Shown here: piece after piece, positions 44,400 to 59,300 of the stretch
Layout of the letters: the number at the start of each line of letters is the position of its first letter
Position numbering within the stretch: the first letter of the stretch is position 1
Origin: Tanypteryx hageni
Lineage: Eukaryota > Arthropoda > Insecta > Odonata > Petaluridae
DNA length: 64,000 bases
Assembly (NCBI GenBank): GCA_028673005.1
Contig: CM054116.1
Span: forward strand, 33,452,854 to 33,516,853
Reading direction: 5' to 3'
Notes under the pieces: generated by a model
Seen by the model: the letters and a program-made list of their open reading frames with translations, nothing else
What the model was told of the DNA's origin: nothing
Database searches by the model: none
Program-made: the position numbers and the translations under genes

Positions 44400-47300
44400 G
44401 TATCCTTTTCGAAATAATTTATTAGGAGTGAGCAAGTGTAGTGATGCAAAGCCTGGAAAGTTAATGAGTTTCGATGAAAATAGTGTGCCTGGTTTCGAAT
44501 AAATTTGTAATAGCTGCATGAAAAAGTTGAAATGTGTAATTGGTGTTGGTGTTAAGCTTTCAATCTTACGTAAATCTTCTGCAATGTTTGAAAATGTGCG
44601 CATACATTGCTTGCGTAGAAATCCTCTTCAATGCCACGCCATATTGATCATGTGATAAAAGTAAACATTAATAGTAAATTAACAATCAAATAATAATAAA
44701 ATTTCAAAAGTACAGTTTTACGCTGTTTGCAGATGTATATTTCATTACTGTTTCATTTTAGTAGTAATAATAAAGGTTGTGTCATCACGCTGTCTGGAGA
44801 CCACCTCAATGTAATCGCTATTTAAGAAACTGTTAATCGTACTATTTTTCGAACTACCGATGTATCTATTGATTTGTTTTTATGAACGATCCTCGAATAT
44901 ATAATTTTATTGACCTTAATGCAAGTTCAGCTCACAACTATGTATTAACACCGCTATTGTGTACATGCATAGGTTTTATATTTTCCATTCTTTCACTCAC
45001 TTTCATCGAAATGCAATTGCTGCTGCGGCATTGTTTCTAGCTGCAAAAGTGGAGGAACAACCCAGAAAGTTGGAACATGTTATTAAGGTGGCTCACATGT
45101 GTCTCCATAGAGAAATGCCACCCCTTGATACCAAATCAGAAGTAAGTGGTTATATTTTGTAGGTTATTTTGTGGCAGCGTAAAATTTAGTGAATCAGAAA
45201 TAGTTATTGTGTATTCTGGCAGTTGTGAGAAATTCGTACTTTATATCCATTATTCTTATTTTGATGATGTGGTCGATGTTTTGGCAAATAGGTTGTCATG
45301 TTATCATTTATTTATCCGATTTAGAATAGGAGGAATTACCACACCATGTGCTCAATGATATTTCAATTTTATTTGAAGTGCTGTGTATTACGTCGTTTCG
45401 TACATAATATCTGCATCAGAATTTGGGCTACTGTTATTGTTGTTCACGTATTACTAATTCTAGGACAAGTTCCTTCGTATATGCCATCTTAATGGTTGTA
45501 ACAAAATTAATGAAGTGTTTTAATGCAAACAAATATCCTGGTATTTTTTCACTAACGATACCGTTTATTAACTTAAGTACATGCGTAAGGTTTGATATCC
45601 TCATTACAATTATTTGTTGTATTTTAACCGAGAGAAAAATATTAATATTCATGCTTCCAATTGAGTCAGGATAAATTATGTTTTTATTACACGATGAAAA
45701 TTGGAATATATATATCAAGAGCTCTCTTTTTATTACTCAATTCAAGTTGAGCTAAAATTTTCTTTGTATATATATATATCATATGCATTTATTCATACAG
45801 TCGAATACATACTATTTTTCTCGGAAAGGGTATTTGCATAAATATTTGCAATCTATTGATATAAATTTTAAGCGAAAGGGATTATTAATAAAATAAATAT
45901 GCAAGGCTCCAATTCCAAATATTTCCTCGTATAATATTATTGAACATTTATTTTGTTGATAAATGTACCATTAACTGAGTGTTATATTACTTAAGTTATG
46001 TATTTTGTGAAGCTTTCTTTATCATGTTTTCAAGCATGTGAAAGTGATGTATTTTTGTTGGTGGCATTATTTGTTGCTGTGCCCATCATTTAACTTCAAA
46101 AGAAACAAAATTTTCAAGTCATTAGGTAGTTGATTAGTTTATCGATTTCCTCAGCTTTTTATTAAATTTTTGATAATAACTCTATTATTCTTTATACATC
46201 TTTGTTATCTTTGTCTCATGCAAATTATGGATTTTATTTCAATGAGCAAATACATGTCTAATTGGATTTAAAGGTTGTTATACTTTGGATATTACATTAA
46301 ATTTATTGGTGGATTCTGTGATAAAATCCTCTCTTTCTCAATCAAAGATCTCATTTTCTTTCAGCAATACTTGGAACAAGCACAAGAGCTTGTTTTTAAT
46401 GAGAATGTGCTGCTGCAGACCCTTGGGTTTGATGTGGCAATTGACCACCCGCATACACATGTTGTCAGGTGTTGCCATCTTGTTAGAGGTAGGTTATTTT
46501 TCTGCTTTGATATTATGATAGGTACTTGTTCATTTTGTGTGAACTTGGCCATACTTGGGTTGATTCTTCATTATTTTGATGAACTATTTTACATGTATTT
46601 ATTCTTCATTCCTGTTTTGAAGCTTTGCTATACTTCCCTCATGGCTTTATTTACTTGTAATTTGCTTATAAATTATGGTCAATTCTAATTGTTCTATACA
46701 GGTATACCTCACGATACACTTTTTTCGATTTTACGGTAATTACACTTTCTGACTATCTTTTGATCTGCTCACTTGACTCAAACATACGCTCTTACAAAAC
46801 CCGGAGAACAAAGAGTCTTTCTCTGCCCATTTGAAAGGTCTCAATGCAAGCATTGATAACAATTTTGTTTCATTATATACGAAATACTTTTAAATTGTTT
46901 TTATATTCATTTCATGTGTATACAATGTTACATCAGAGAAGTAATGTAATTGACGAGTTTCTTTCTATGTCCAAGGTAGTGTTTCGACAGATTACAGCCA
47001 GTTTTCAGTCTGAGCTCATGGTGGTGACACATTGAGTTTGTGCTCGAGTTTTTACACTTATAAGTTTGAAATGTTGCAAGTGAAAAAATTAAAGCAAATT
47101 ATTTCTCTTGATTAATTAATTAAATTGGATATAATAAAAAATTTTGAAAGTTGACAAGGGCATGCTGCTATGGGTTGTGCTCTTTGTCTAGCTCCGTCGA
47201 CTGTGAGAACTATTTGCAGAAGTGCTGGAAAATCAAAGTGTGCTCAGGGGGCTACTTCTTTAACATAAACTGTGCTGGAGAGTCATAATCGAAGTGAAAC

Positions 47301-50300
47301 ACTGATAGAAATGAAGTGTTTGCTCAACATATGGATAGAAAAACAATATTACACCCGGTTCATGTGTTTGGTGGAAGATGGAAGCAGTGTGATTTGTCTA
47401 AAAATTAGGTAATCCCCTTCTGTAGGGCAAATAGTATATAAAGATATTTTAAGCCACCAATCTAAAGGATTGAAAGTCTTTGTGTATGCATTGTATTTTA
47501 TTTATACTTTGATGATAATTAGAGTATTGTATAAAATACGTACGTAATATATATCGTGCACACTTTCTTTTCCCTTCCTACCTTTGACATGCATTTCAGT
47601 GGGTTTTTTGCATTCGTTTGGCATGATTTCGCACAACAAGACCCTTTTTAGGAACATATCCCTCATGCTTACTCATGATTTTAATCCATTTAGGAAGGCA
47701 TCTCTTTTTATAGCATTGCTCGTAAAAATGTGTTTGCTATATGCTAATTTGCAATACTCTGGTTTTTTGGAATGCAACCCAAGCGTATTGCGAGGTGTAC
47801 CTGTATTATGGTATTAACACAGTACCTTAAAGGTATTTGGTTGTTAAACTATGACCTATATTGTTTTAGTTCTTTCAAGTTAATACTCTCTTTTAGACTT
47901 CCTGTAGTATTTTTACTAGTTACACAATTTTTCATATTCTTTGTGTTTTTACTTATGTTGAACAAGCATGTTTTCCTTTGTTATGTTTACTTATTGGGCT
48001 TTCATATTTCCATATTTATCCAAATATAAAATATAAGTTGGCTTGGTAGTTTTCGACATTAATTTTTCTTAAAATTCAATGATTAAATCGACGTTTATTT
48101 TAATACATTTTATTAGGCTTGGTAGTTTTCTACTTTTATATTTCTTAAAAAACGACCATTAATATCATTTCTTTTTCTAAAAATCAAGGACGAATATCAA
48201 TGATTATTTTAATACATTTTATAGATTTTTTCAATAAAAATTACAGAAATTGGATTCTTCCAATTAAATTTTCCTGAAACTTTATATAATAAAAGAAGAT
48301 TTCTCGCATGTGGATTTTTTGTTGCTCTCTAAACTGTATCATGAATATGTTGTTGTTGGTTTCACCCACCAACCTGGAACAGCTAATTTTTTGGAATAAA
48401 TCATAAGTAAAGCTTAGCCGTTAAATTGTACCTCTTTCAAGAAATCTTGAACATTCAATAACAAAATTAATGTCACATTAATATAATACAACAAAATGCA
48501 CGTATGAATATTTTAAAGAAAAAATCTTATCTTGCTGAGTGGCAAACAATAAGGAGTGTACCAAAAAGCCCAGAGTACGAACATTGAATGATGCTACAGC
48601 ATTGTAAGAATAAATTAGCATGGGACTCTCTCACTCGGAGAATGAGTTGTGGGTATGGCTACCAAAAATAGAAATTTTATGAATGTTTTATACTATAGGC
48701 CAATGCTCCATAGGTATACTCGTAGTAGTGGATTTTAAACCTAATCAACCATAAATTGAGTTATGGGTGAATTGGATTGGATTTTGTCTAGCAAGGACTA
48801 GGATTTAGGGAGTTTGAGAAAATGTTTCTTTTCACATCTTGGAGGTTGTCGGCAGAAGCCATAAGACTTGTAAGTAAATTGAGTATGGAGGCTGATCATA
48901 TCATGTAAGTGACCAAAGGCATGTAGGGATTATCAGATGTGGTGGAAATAAAAGACAGATTGCAATAAACTGATCATATTATTTTGTCCCTTACCCATGT
49001 CACCTCAGTATGAATCCTTATGACAAAAGTGATCTTAGAAAGGGTATGGAATAGCTGTCTGGTATGACAAATGCAGATTTTCTCTTTTGTTTTTGACATT
49101 TGGTGCTAAATATATTAAATTTGAGCATGATAAAGCAAATTAAAAAATCCTGATGAATAATTTCATAGAAATTTTAGTAGTGAAAATTGACACTTATTGA
49201 CGACAATTCATTCTCGTTGATTTTGAAAGTTTTACGAATTCGATATTTATTGATTTAAATTGAATCCTACCAAGTCTAAATATAAGATAACCCCCCAAAA
49301 ATTGGTAATTGTAGAAGGAAAAAGTAGTTAGCTGAATATAAGAACAACAATTATGCAAGATGTATTATTTAAGCTACACCATATAACACACACTACAAGG
49401 ATAAACATGACAAAAATAATCAAAAATTGTTATCCCAAAAAATTCATCCCACATCTTAAATCATTGGCCACTAACTGTTGATGTCTTCGACCACCCGAAT
49501 ATAAGATTACCCTTCATTTTTCAAATGCAAAAATAGAAAAAATATCTTGTCTTATATTGAGATAAATACGGTATATTATTAGAACCAGTTAAATCATGGT
49601 AGACACCTCTTTAGTCCCTTCTGAAATTTGGTAAGATAATAAATGTCTTATGTTATATTCACCTAAATTGAAATTAATTTTAAATTATCAAGAAGTACAT
49701 ATCTATGCTTTTTCACTCATAGCTGTAGCCTTCATTACTGGAAACATTTGTGGTGTATTGGATGAAATTGTTAATATTTAATGTATGTTGAGAGATATTT
49801 TAGTGCTCTATAAGTATTTGTTAACATCATTCATGGACTTAATGTGAATGAAATTTCTTTTGCTCTTTTTTGCACCTATTTCTTTAAATATATTTGGTTT
49901 TTGTTAAATTATGGCATAAATACTTTTTTATATGAGATGTATCGACTAACCTGCTTCACGATCATCATGAATTACTGTTAACCATTTAAAAATGCCTCGT
50001 GTTACAATTGAGTTCATTATAAAATCAACAAAAATAGGCTTAACTTAAAACTTGAGGGTACATTGAAACGAGAGAGTTGGAAGAAGGAATAAAAAGATTT
50101 ATGTGCAAAATATAGCACAAATTCCATTATTTATTCATAATAATTGATAATTTATAATTAACAAATGACTCATCCTTTGTGCACTTCCCCTGTTCTTGTC
50201 TACTCTCACCTTGAGGGTACAGCCACATGTTTTTTTCTGTCTGAATGGGAAAAACGCAGGGAATGAATCCAATATAACAAAGCAAAATGGCCACACAGAT

Positions 50301-53300
50301 GAGTGAACAGAAGTGCTGCATTTCAGGGTCATGCGCAATAGGATTGCAATGTGCTGCATTTAAATCAGAACTTCCAAATATAGCTGGGCGATAACACAAA
50401 GGGATTCTCCTCCTCCTCAACTATTGATCTTTTTCTCAGCAAGCACGTATTGCGCTTTTGTTTATACATCTGTATAATGAAAACTAAAAATGTTATTCGA
50501 ATGGAGTCTTTTTCAAAAATAAATTTCATAATTTCTGCACATTTCATTCACTTGATGTATCCCTCTAAATCAATTAGGGAAAGGTAAACTGCAGACGAAC
50601 TTTTTCATGTCTCCAGAAAAAATTTGCAGAAAGAATAATGTTATTAAATTTTTTAAAGGTGTCTGATAGATATTATATATTTATCATTTATATAACCATT
50701 ATTAATGATCTTTCAAGAGGCATAACAAAGAAATCTCCCTGGTAGAAGCCTTATATGACGTTATATGTTCAAAAAGAGTTAAAAAAACTTAGGGTGTGGA
50801 AAATTTTAGTTTCTCCAACTTTTAATAATTTTTGATATTTGCACCCTCCAATTTCTGAGCTTTAGTCAGCACTAATGACACAGCTCATTGGTTCCCTAGA
50901 CTATTATTTGATTTACAGGCATCCCTCACATAGCTATAGTCGTGCAACGATTATGGATACAATGCCACAATATTGTGACTTTTCCGCTCGTGCTGCATGC
51001 TTAATTCTTGTTGGCGATGCTGGGGTCAGATGTTACACATATCATTCGCGTTATGTAGTCTCAGCCTTCCTGCTTGGACTTTCAAAAAACCACGCTTTTC
51101 GTGGAATAAATGAATGTTATTATGCAAGAATTGTCCGTATGTTTAACTTCATTATTCACCCAAATGTTCCCTCCAGAAGGGTTGTTGATCTGATTGAATA
51201 AGTACAGTCAATCAGTGATGTTGATTTTTTGGGATTGGTAAAAATGGGGGTTGGCTTACAATCGCATAAATACTGTATGCATTTTTGAGGAGAAAGCATT
51301 ATTTATGGATTCTACTGGCAAATACTGGCATTTTTATGGTTTATCTCAGTAGCATTTGTGAGTTCCATTGTTACATGAAAAAAGTGTTGGTAAAATAACT
51401 GGTTGGATTCATATATCTTCAATAGCTACAAAATGGATAAGAATACCAGATGCACATTTCAGCTCATCAGTAATGATTCGCTTATTGTAGAATCTGTAAG
51501 AATGGTTGTCTTTTACTAGCAGAAATATGTATTTGGGTTTCTTAAGATTTTTATATCTATTGGAGATCAATTAAGTGTTAACTTCATTTTAGCCATTATG
51601 CGAACTTGATAAATCTCTCTTACATTAAAACAGCTAAAATGCAGTGAATAGCTGTATATTTAATTGGAAAATTAGGTGGAATGTAAATTCACTGCAAGAG
51701 AAAACATTTTTTGAAATTGTATGAATGCAGGCAGCATCCACTTAACGTGCAGGTTATGTTCTCAAAAACACTTATATTGAGCAGTTGTACATTAAGTGGA
51801 TTGTGATTTGCCATATAAATACCTGTTATAAATGTAGATGTGTTTCTGGACAAGCCCATGATTTCTTTTGCTTAAAATTTAGCTGGAATATTGTACTATT
51901 GCATTTATAAAGTAACAAACATTAAATTGAAGCATGGAAACAATAAATTAAAGCATATAAACAACATGAATATGAATTAATGCCGATTTAAAACAATTTA
52001 TTGTATGAAATCGTATTTTCCGCTTGCTATAGCTGATGAGTTGTTTTAGCAGAGGAGAAAAATTATTGACAGGAGGAAAGGGAGCTGTTATCAGAGGATT
52101 TTGAAAGGAATTTAGCCAGAGATTCAGGAGGATGCTTTGGGGTTGATTTTGGAACTAATTTGATAGTTGTTTATGGAGTTGTTGTTTTTGTGTATGTTGT
52201 CACATTATTATTAAGAATTTCACTCAAATTGTTTAAAATCTAAAAGAATAAACAAAATCCAAGAAGTCAAGTTGACTGAACATATATCGCATAGAAACAT
52301 CATTGCTGCTGTACATGCAATAGAGTTAGAAAATACAGGCAACTCTCGTTCAATGAACAACGCGCTCCTGAAAAGCATTTGTAAAACAAATTTGTTGAAC
52401 GATCGTGATTTTTCCATAGACTTCCCTGTTAAAACTTCAGATGCTGTGGGCAACACTGAGTAGTGCACTTCCTCCTTATCGGTACACAAGAGGTCCTTCA
52501 AGTCTAAGTGGATATTTGTAAATATATTTTGAGTAACCAACAGCTCGTTCAGTGATGTCATATTAACCCTCTCAAGAAATGCAGGCGATAGGAAAAATTA
52601 GTGGTAAAGTGGACCCACAAAGAATCCATGGGTAAATAAGACGGTCTTTGTGACCCCAAGAGCTACCATAAACATCCGAGTTTCTTTGATCTGAGTTGGA
52701 TACATGTTATTTAGTTCGTTAAAGTGAACAGAACTTTCAGTGAAAAGTAAAGCTATAAAATTCAGTTCATTCGTTAAAGTGTACATTCATTCAATGAAAG
52801 TTTGTTGAACGAGAGTTACCTGTATCTGCTTGTGCTAATAATTTGTATTGTATTCAGATTTAACAAACTCAAACACACCAATGAAAAAAGTTTTGTGGCC
52901 TGTAATTAGTAGTAATGGACAGGATCTTGCAAAAACTATTAATATGATTGCCAGAAAGATTATATCTATTTTTTATTTCATGAAGATATTAAATTCTCCA
53001 TCATATTAATGGTAAACTTTTTACTCGGTAACAAATTGACAAATGTAAGTTAACATTGTCCTGACACAGAGCTGAAATAATGCATGAAAAAAATACTGCA
53101 TAGGTGACTCATACCCATCTGTTGTGCAGAACTTCTCCAGTTGCAGCAGATCATCTAATTCGAGTGGGTCAAGTGTTTTGATAGATGCATTTTTATTAAA
53201 TTTGCATTATTTTCATGGTGTTATTTTTTAGCAATGGGTCCAAAGAGAGGATGTAGTTATGGCCTTATCGAAGTCCCCTCAGCAGTCATTAAAATCCTCT

Positions 53301-56300
53301 CGATATCCTTTAATAGAAACCTTAAAAGCTTTGCGAGTTGTGCAGAATGGAAAATCTGCTGAATGCCATATTTATAGCCTTGTAATCATTCATGAGTTTA
53401 ACGTAATGTTTTCGTTTATATCATCTGTGGCTCGACAGTGATTATCCTTCTTTGGACTTAATGAAACTCACTATTCAATAAAATCAATGACATAAATGTT
53501 TTATTTACCTCTATTACTGTAGATTTTCAATAATTATGCAGTAACTGCTGCAAGAAATAATTTGTTGCATTTCTTTTTTAGCAATGTCAACTCATGAATT
53601 TGTGTTCACAGAAGTGTTTGACTCTCTGTAAACTTTCTTGTAAAAACTCATCATTCTCTATCGTTTGTACGATCACGTTTCGGAGAATTGGTATTACATC
53701 ATTCGTTTTTCTTGTCACTAGAAGTACTATTGTGAAATATAGTCTTTTCCGATTTTGGGTGCCTTAAAATGTAGTTATATCTTATGTAATTTCTATGTTG
53801 ATTTATGATTTTATTGATTTATTTATGTTCTGGTACTATTTATATCATACATGGCTTAATAAAATACAGTATGTACCGCCATTTTTTGTGTTTTGAGAGG
53901 TTTTAAATCTGTTTCTTTAACTGGTTATATTGTATAACATGGGTTCTTATGAGAAATATTGATTCATTTAATCTTGTTTCGTTCAGCATCATGATTTTCA
54001 GGAATGAATTAGTGACATTAATTGAGGTCTCATTGTACCAAAACAATAACAGACAAAAAAGAGTGCTCAACAAAAACCCAAAAGGCCGTAGACAACAGCG
54101 AGTTATAAAATGCAGCCACATAAAAGGAGATTCAATGTTTGTGAATGAAGGTCCACAAATTAATGCAAAACTGCATATCAGCCAAAAAGAGAGACAGAAA
54201 GCTTTAACAAATGCATGTTCTAATTCAACATGAGATAATTTATAATACTATTATTATTCATGATGGACTTACAAGTCTTGACTGAAAATAGGATTGTCTG
54301 GGCTTTCTCCTGATTGTTGACTTTGTTTATTTATAGGCAGAGCTTTTTTCCTAAAAAATGATCAAGGGACACATGCCATGCTGTCTTTTTCTTTTCTTCA
54401 TAAATCTCCCTATAGCACTAAATTCCTTTGTTCAGGATCCTTGCATACATGCAGGCTCCTTTCTAAATATGGATCATATTCATGCATGACATCTACAGCT
54501 GCATCTGTGTGTTTGAACATCTGTAACAGGTTTTCAGTGGACAAGGCTTTAGGGGTCACTTCTTGAAGAACTTCCACATCATCAGTGGCTGCTGTCTCCA
54601 CTAACTCCATCAGTTCCTCATTATAAAGCTCCTCTCTATGGGAACTGAGCAATCCCTCAATATCCTCCTTTTCAAGTTCTTCAAAGCCCAGCTGTTTGCC
54701 CAATGTACATCTTGAATTTCACCCTCGTTCTCAAATGTTCTCATTTGTGAGTTCCCGACTCACTTAAGCTCGAGTTTTCTCCAAACACCTTTGAGGGTTG
54801 ATGAGGTTACCTCCAAGTTTTGTCTAGATTATTTTATATCTTTGAATATATTATAATTTCTCCAAACTCTTTAATTGTAGGAATATTTTCACCTTCTGTT
54901 GCTTGTACTGCCTAGGCAATTGTGCATCTCAAATAATATGCTGTGTGGATATAATGTCCTGATCCATCAGTTGCAGTGGGGCAGATGCATTGCAGGATAA
55001 GAAAACAATCTTGATGTTGGTGTGCTTATCATCCAAAGTCATTGGAGCATTGTCAAGTATCAAAAATGCGTTTTCCAAATTATTATTCTTGCAATATTCA
55101 GCGACAGAACGAGGTGCTGCATGAACCAATCCTCAAAAAGCATCATGGTTATCCAAGCTCTTCAATTGACTACCCAACAAGTAGACTTGTTGTAACCTTT
55201 CCAAGTCAGAATTATATACAACGACTGCTTTCAACTTAGTCCTCTTCCGCATTTGCTCCAAGTAAGAGCATAAGCCTATCTTTTGATGCTTTGAATCCAG
55301 ATATTCTCTTTTTTTTTAAATGGCAGTCCCATTTGTTTTCAATATAATCCTCGCTCATTGACGTTAAAAACTTAATGAGGAGAATATCCACCTTGATAGG
55401 GGAAAAATTCGCAGCTTCAGAATCTGCCCTCGCAGCTTTACGTTGTGCATGTTCGACCTCTTCTTAAATTTTTTGAACCATCCATGACTAACAATGAAAA
55501 CTTTATGTTCTTCAGATCTTGGAACCTATTTTTTTGCCTTTTCTTGAATGAACTTCTGGCTCACTGGTTTCCGGTGTTGATTTTGTTCTTTTATCCAGAT
55601 GTCGAGCAAACGCCCAGCACAGTTGATGTTAAAGAAGTAGTGGAACCCTTCTCTTGCGCTAAGCAAGGCATGCCTGTACTTAAACTTTAGTTCAAGATGA
55701 GATTTTAATTCCTAATAAATGGAATGCCTTTGTAATAATGATATGTATGCTTAACTACTCCTTTTTCTTCTGCAACTTTTTTGTCCTGTACATAACCGTT
55801 AACCATACAGCAATACCAAACTTCCTCTATTCTACAATCCATCACTTCCTCCTCTGGTTTTGGCCATTTAGGACCAACCTTACAAAGACTATATTTCTCT
55901 TTTTCCATTACCTTCAGGTTTTCCTGTTGTTTTTTCCATTCATGGATTATTTCTTTCTGTAGGTGCTGGACAAAAATGATGTTCTGCTGCTCGGTTTCTG
56001 TGCATCTTGCATATTGAATCACCTGAAACTAATAGGAAATATGTACTGTTGGCATATTCTTTCATTCTTGTAGCTATTGCGATCTCAATACATGTAACAT
56101 TATTTATCCTAGGTACAGTAAAGCCTCCCTAAGACAACCACCTATGGTTCCCTGTGATTTTGGTTGCTTTGGGAGGTGGTTGCTTTAGAGAAATATAATT
56201 AGGTAAGAGTGGGAAATAATATTTCTTCAAAGGGAGTTCCATATAAAAACATCTGATAATTGGATGAACTTTATTTTTTATATATTCCAGCAATTAATGA

Positions 56301-59300
56301 TCAAAGTAATCAAAAATTTAACTTAAAAAATTTACAATTAAAACTTTAATAAATCCCCAACAAAATTTATTTTTAAACTTGCTACATGAGTAAAATAGTC
56401 AAAGCAAAAAATGAATCAATTTAGAAAAAATCTATATTTTAAAGTACTCCTGCAACACAGTCTGTCTACTTATCTTTGATTTTCGCTGTGTAATTTCCTT
56501 TTCTGAAACATTTTCCAAATTCATTTAACTATTCTAATATTTTTATTTCCCAATTTGTGAGGTAAATCTTTTAGTCTGGATACATTTTTCAAACTTACAT
56601 GCATAATTATTGAAATTTCTCCATTTCCTTCAATTTCTTCTCATTTAATATTGTTACTATTGCAATTTTCTCCATGTTCGTGGAGTTCTGTTTCCCAGTT
56701 CTCACATTCATCGTCACGTCTATGTTCTCGCTGAAATTTATATCAATTTTTAAGTAGTTGTCCTAGATGAAAAATTTCGTCACTTATTTTTTCTGATATA
56801 TTACATTCAATTCCTCATTTATCAAAACATTTTTAATAGTTCTTTCTGAAACTTTATCCCATACTTCAGTTATGTATACTACTGTATCAAAAAGTTCAAT
56901 TTTTTCACTAGTTCTACAACATTTTGGGCTTCTTCCATTTTTACTACTAACATAAAGTAAAATGTGTAAAGTGAATGTATGAATAATTCCTTAGTCTAAT
57001 GGCTACACTGGATGTGTTGGCAGGCAAAAGTAATAAATTTACATTCAACAATTTAAAATTTTTTTGATGGCATGGAGCATTATCTAACAGAAGTAGAATT
57101 TTCAAGCCACTCTGTGAACATCATAGTTATCATCCACATGTTTTTTATTGGCTTACCAATCTACATTCAATGCTGCCAGGTTCATGTTTTGAAAACACTG
57201 GTGTCTCATAGTAGTATTTATTATTTGAGGTTTTTCTTTTTGCCCCATAGAAATTGTTTCATGTTATTTTGGCCACCTTATGAGGTTGTTAGGGCAGAGG
57301 AGGGTCATCTTAGAGAGGATAATATACTGTATTTTTCACCATATTAGATGCACCAGGGTATAAGAAGTTTTTTTTAGAAGATTTTTCAGGGAAAAAATTA
57401 TTTTATGAAAAATGAAATGAAATGAAAAAATATAAATTAAATAAAATAGTTTTTAGTTAACTTTTATAAAACAGTGAAATGAAAAGAAATAAATTATTGA
57501 ATTAATTGAGATATTGAATATATAAAAGTTATGTTGCAATTCCAATAATTAGTTCAGATGTCTTAAAGAATGCAAAATAACTTTTATATGTTCAATATCT
57601 CGATTAATTCAATAATTTAAATTATTTTTTTATTCCACTGTTTTATAAAAGTTAACTAAAAACTTTTTATTTAATTTATATTTTTTAATTTCAGTGTGTT
57701 TTATATTAGTTATTAATTATTATTATTAATTTTAATTTTTTCACTTTTTGTGCGCTTTATATAAGTTGTAATTAAAATTTTTATTTTTATTTATTTTTTC
57801 TTTTTAGTCTTAATATGAAATATATGAGTATGTATAGATATTAATAAAAGGCAATATTTGTCTGTGTGTGTGGACAGCAATTCTTAAAAACCAAGAAACT
57901 TAGAGACTTAAAACTTGGTACACTTACTAATGGGACCATGAGGATGTGCACCTCAGGGCCAAAATTTTGCTTTTTGGTGCAAGAGGGGAAGGCGAGGGGG
58001 TTCCATTTCCCATAAGATAACATGTAAAAATCGATTTTTTTAATTACATGCTTTTACTCTTTTGCAAATTAAAATTAGAAAGAATTGACCAACGATCTTC
58101 AGACCTGGACCATTTTGAAGAAATATATATAATGTTTGTTATTCTTATCACATTTAGCCTACGATACAAAATCGCTCAAGTTCTACGTTTAAATCATATT
58201 TATTTGAAAAATTGAAGCTTTTTAATGATATGTTACCTTTCTGGCTGTGTCATTGTTAAACCTCTAGATTGTATTGTCGCCTTAATCCTTATAGTATTAT
58301 GCATAAGTAATGGGTGCTTTGAATGCTTTAATATGAGGGAGGGAGAGAGAAAAAAGAAAGATAGAGAGAAATTTAAATGTTCCATAATTTAAAAATAATT
58401 TTGGCATATGAGAATTGTAAAGCATAATGTGTTTCTTAGTCATACAATTTCTCTTCGCCCAAAACAGTTTTTACTCTTAGGATAACTCATTTATATGAAT
58501 TTTATATTTATTGCTTTTTAGTACATTAAAAAGTTGGTTTCATTAATTTTTATTTCAATTTTAACTTAATACTTAATTCATGCATACTCATCATATTTGA
58601 CAGGCAATTATGCTAGTGTTTTTATATTATTCAAAAATTTACTTTATTTACTAATAATTTGTATAAATACGGAATTTTAATTTTTAACTGATAATAAATT
58701 ATTTAACCTTTAATTGCCAAATGTGCCCGTATGCAATAGCTCATGGACATATATTTTTCATAATATTTTTTGGCATGTTTCTTTCCACTACAAAACAAGT
58801 ATGCAATTCTTCATTATTTTTACAATAAAATGCTATTTAATTGAATCTTTTAGTACCTATAATTCATGAGATACGTGATTTTTCCATTAAATGATCAAAA
58901 ATACCGCAAAATAAATCCGGCGTTTAAAAGTTCAACTACCACCTTTTATATTGATTTTATTTCTCGCAGTAGTCAGTTGTCAAGATAAATTTTGAGGTAA
59001 GGGAGAGGAAGAGGGGAAAGCATTTAGCCTTGGGACAACATTATGAGCTCGGGTTCTGACAATTACATTGTTGCCAAGGCAGTTTTATTTAAGTTGGCTA
59101 TATTTCCTCAAAATATGTGATTTAAATGTTTAATATGAGTTATTTCGAGCTATAGGTGGAAAAAGATTAATAGAATGGGAAACTTGATTAATTTTTCTTT
59201 AAAATACATAGTTCAAATCGGGTAATCGTAGGTCAGCTTTTTCTAAGTTTAATATCCAAAAGAATAAAAGCCTGCACGTAGAAGTCTATTTTAATGTGTT

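Noticed and set aside
45146..45718. Several frames in cyclin T intron 2
   Set aside because: Read through the donor of exon 2 or lie in AT-rich intron; no conserved protein features.
50875..51201. 108-codon frame with mixed composition
   Set aside because: It overlaps a region starting like a pogo-type terminal repeat ('caggcatccctcacatagc') and has no recognisable domain; more likely part of a MITE.
55445..55962. Plus-strand frames opposite the Tigger relic
   Set aside because: Hydrophobic, Phe-rich translations, likely antisense shadows of acidic/Lys-rich transposase sequence on the other strand.
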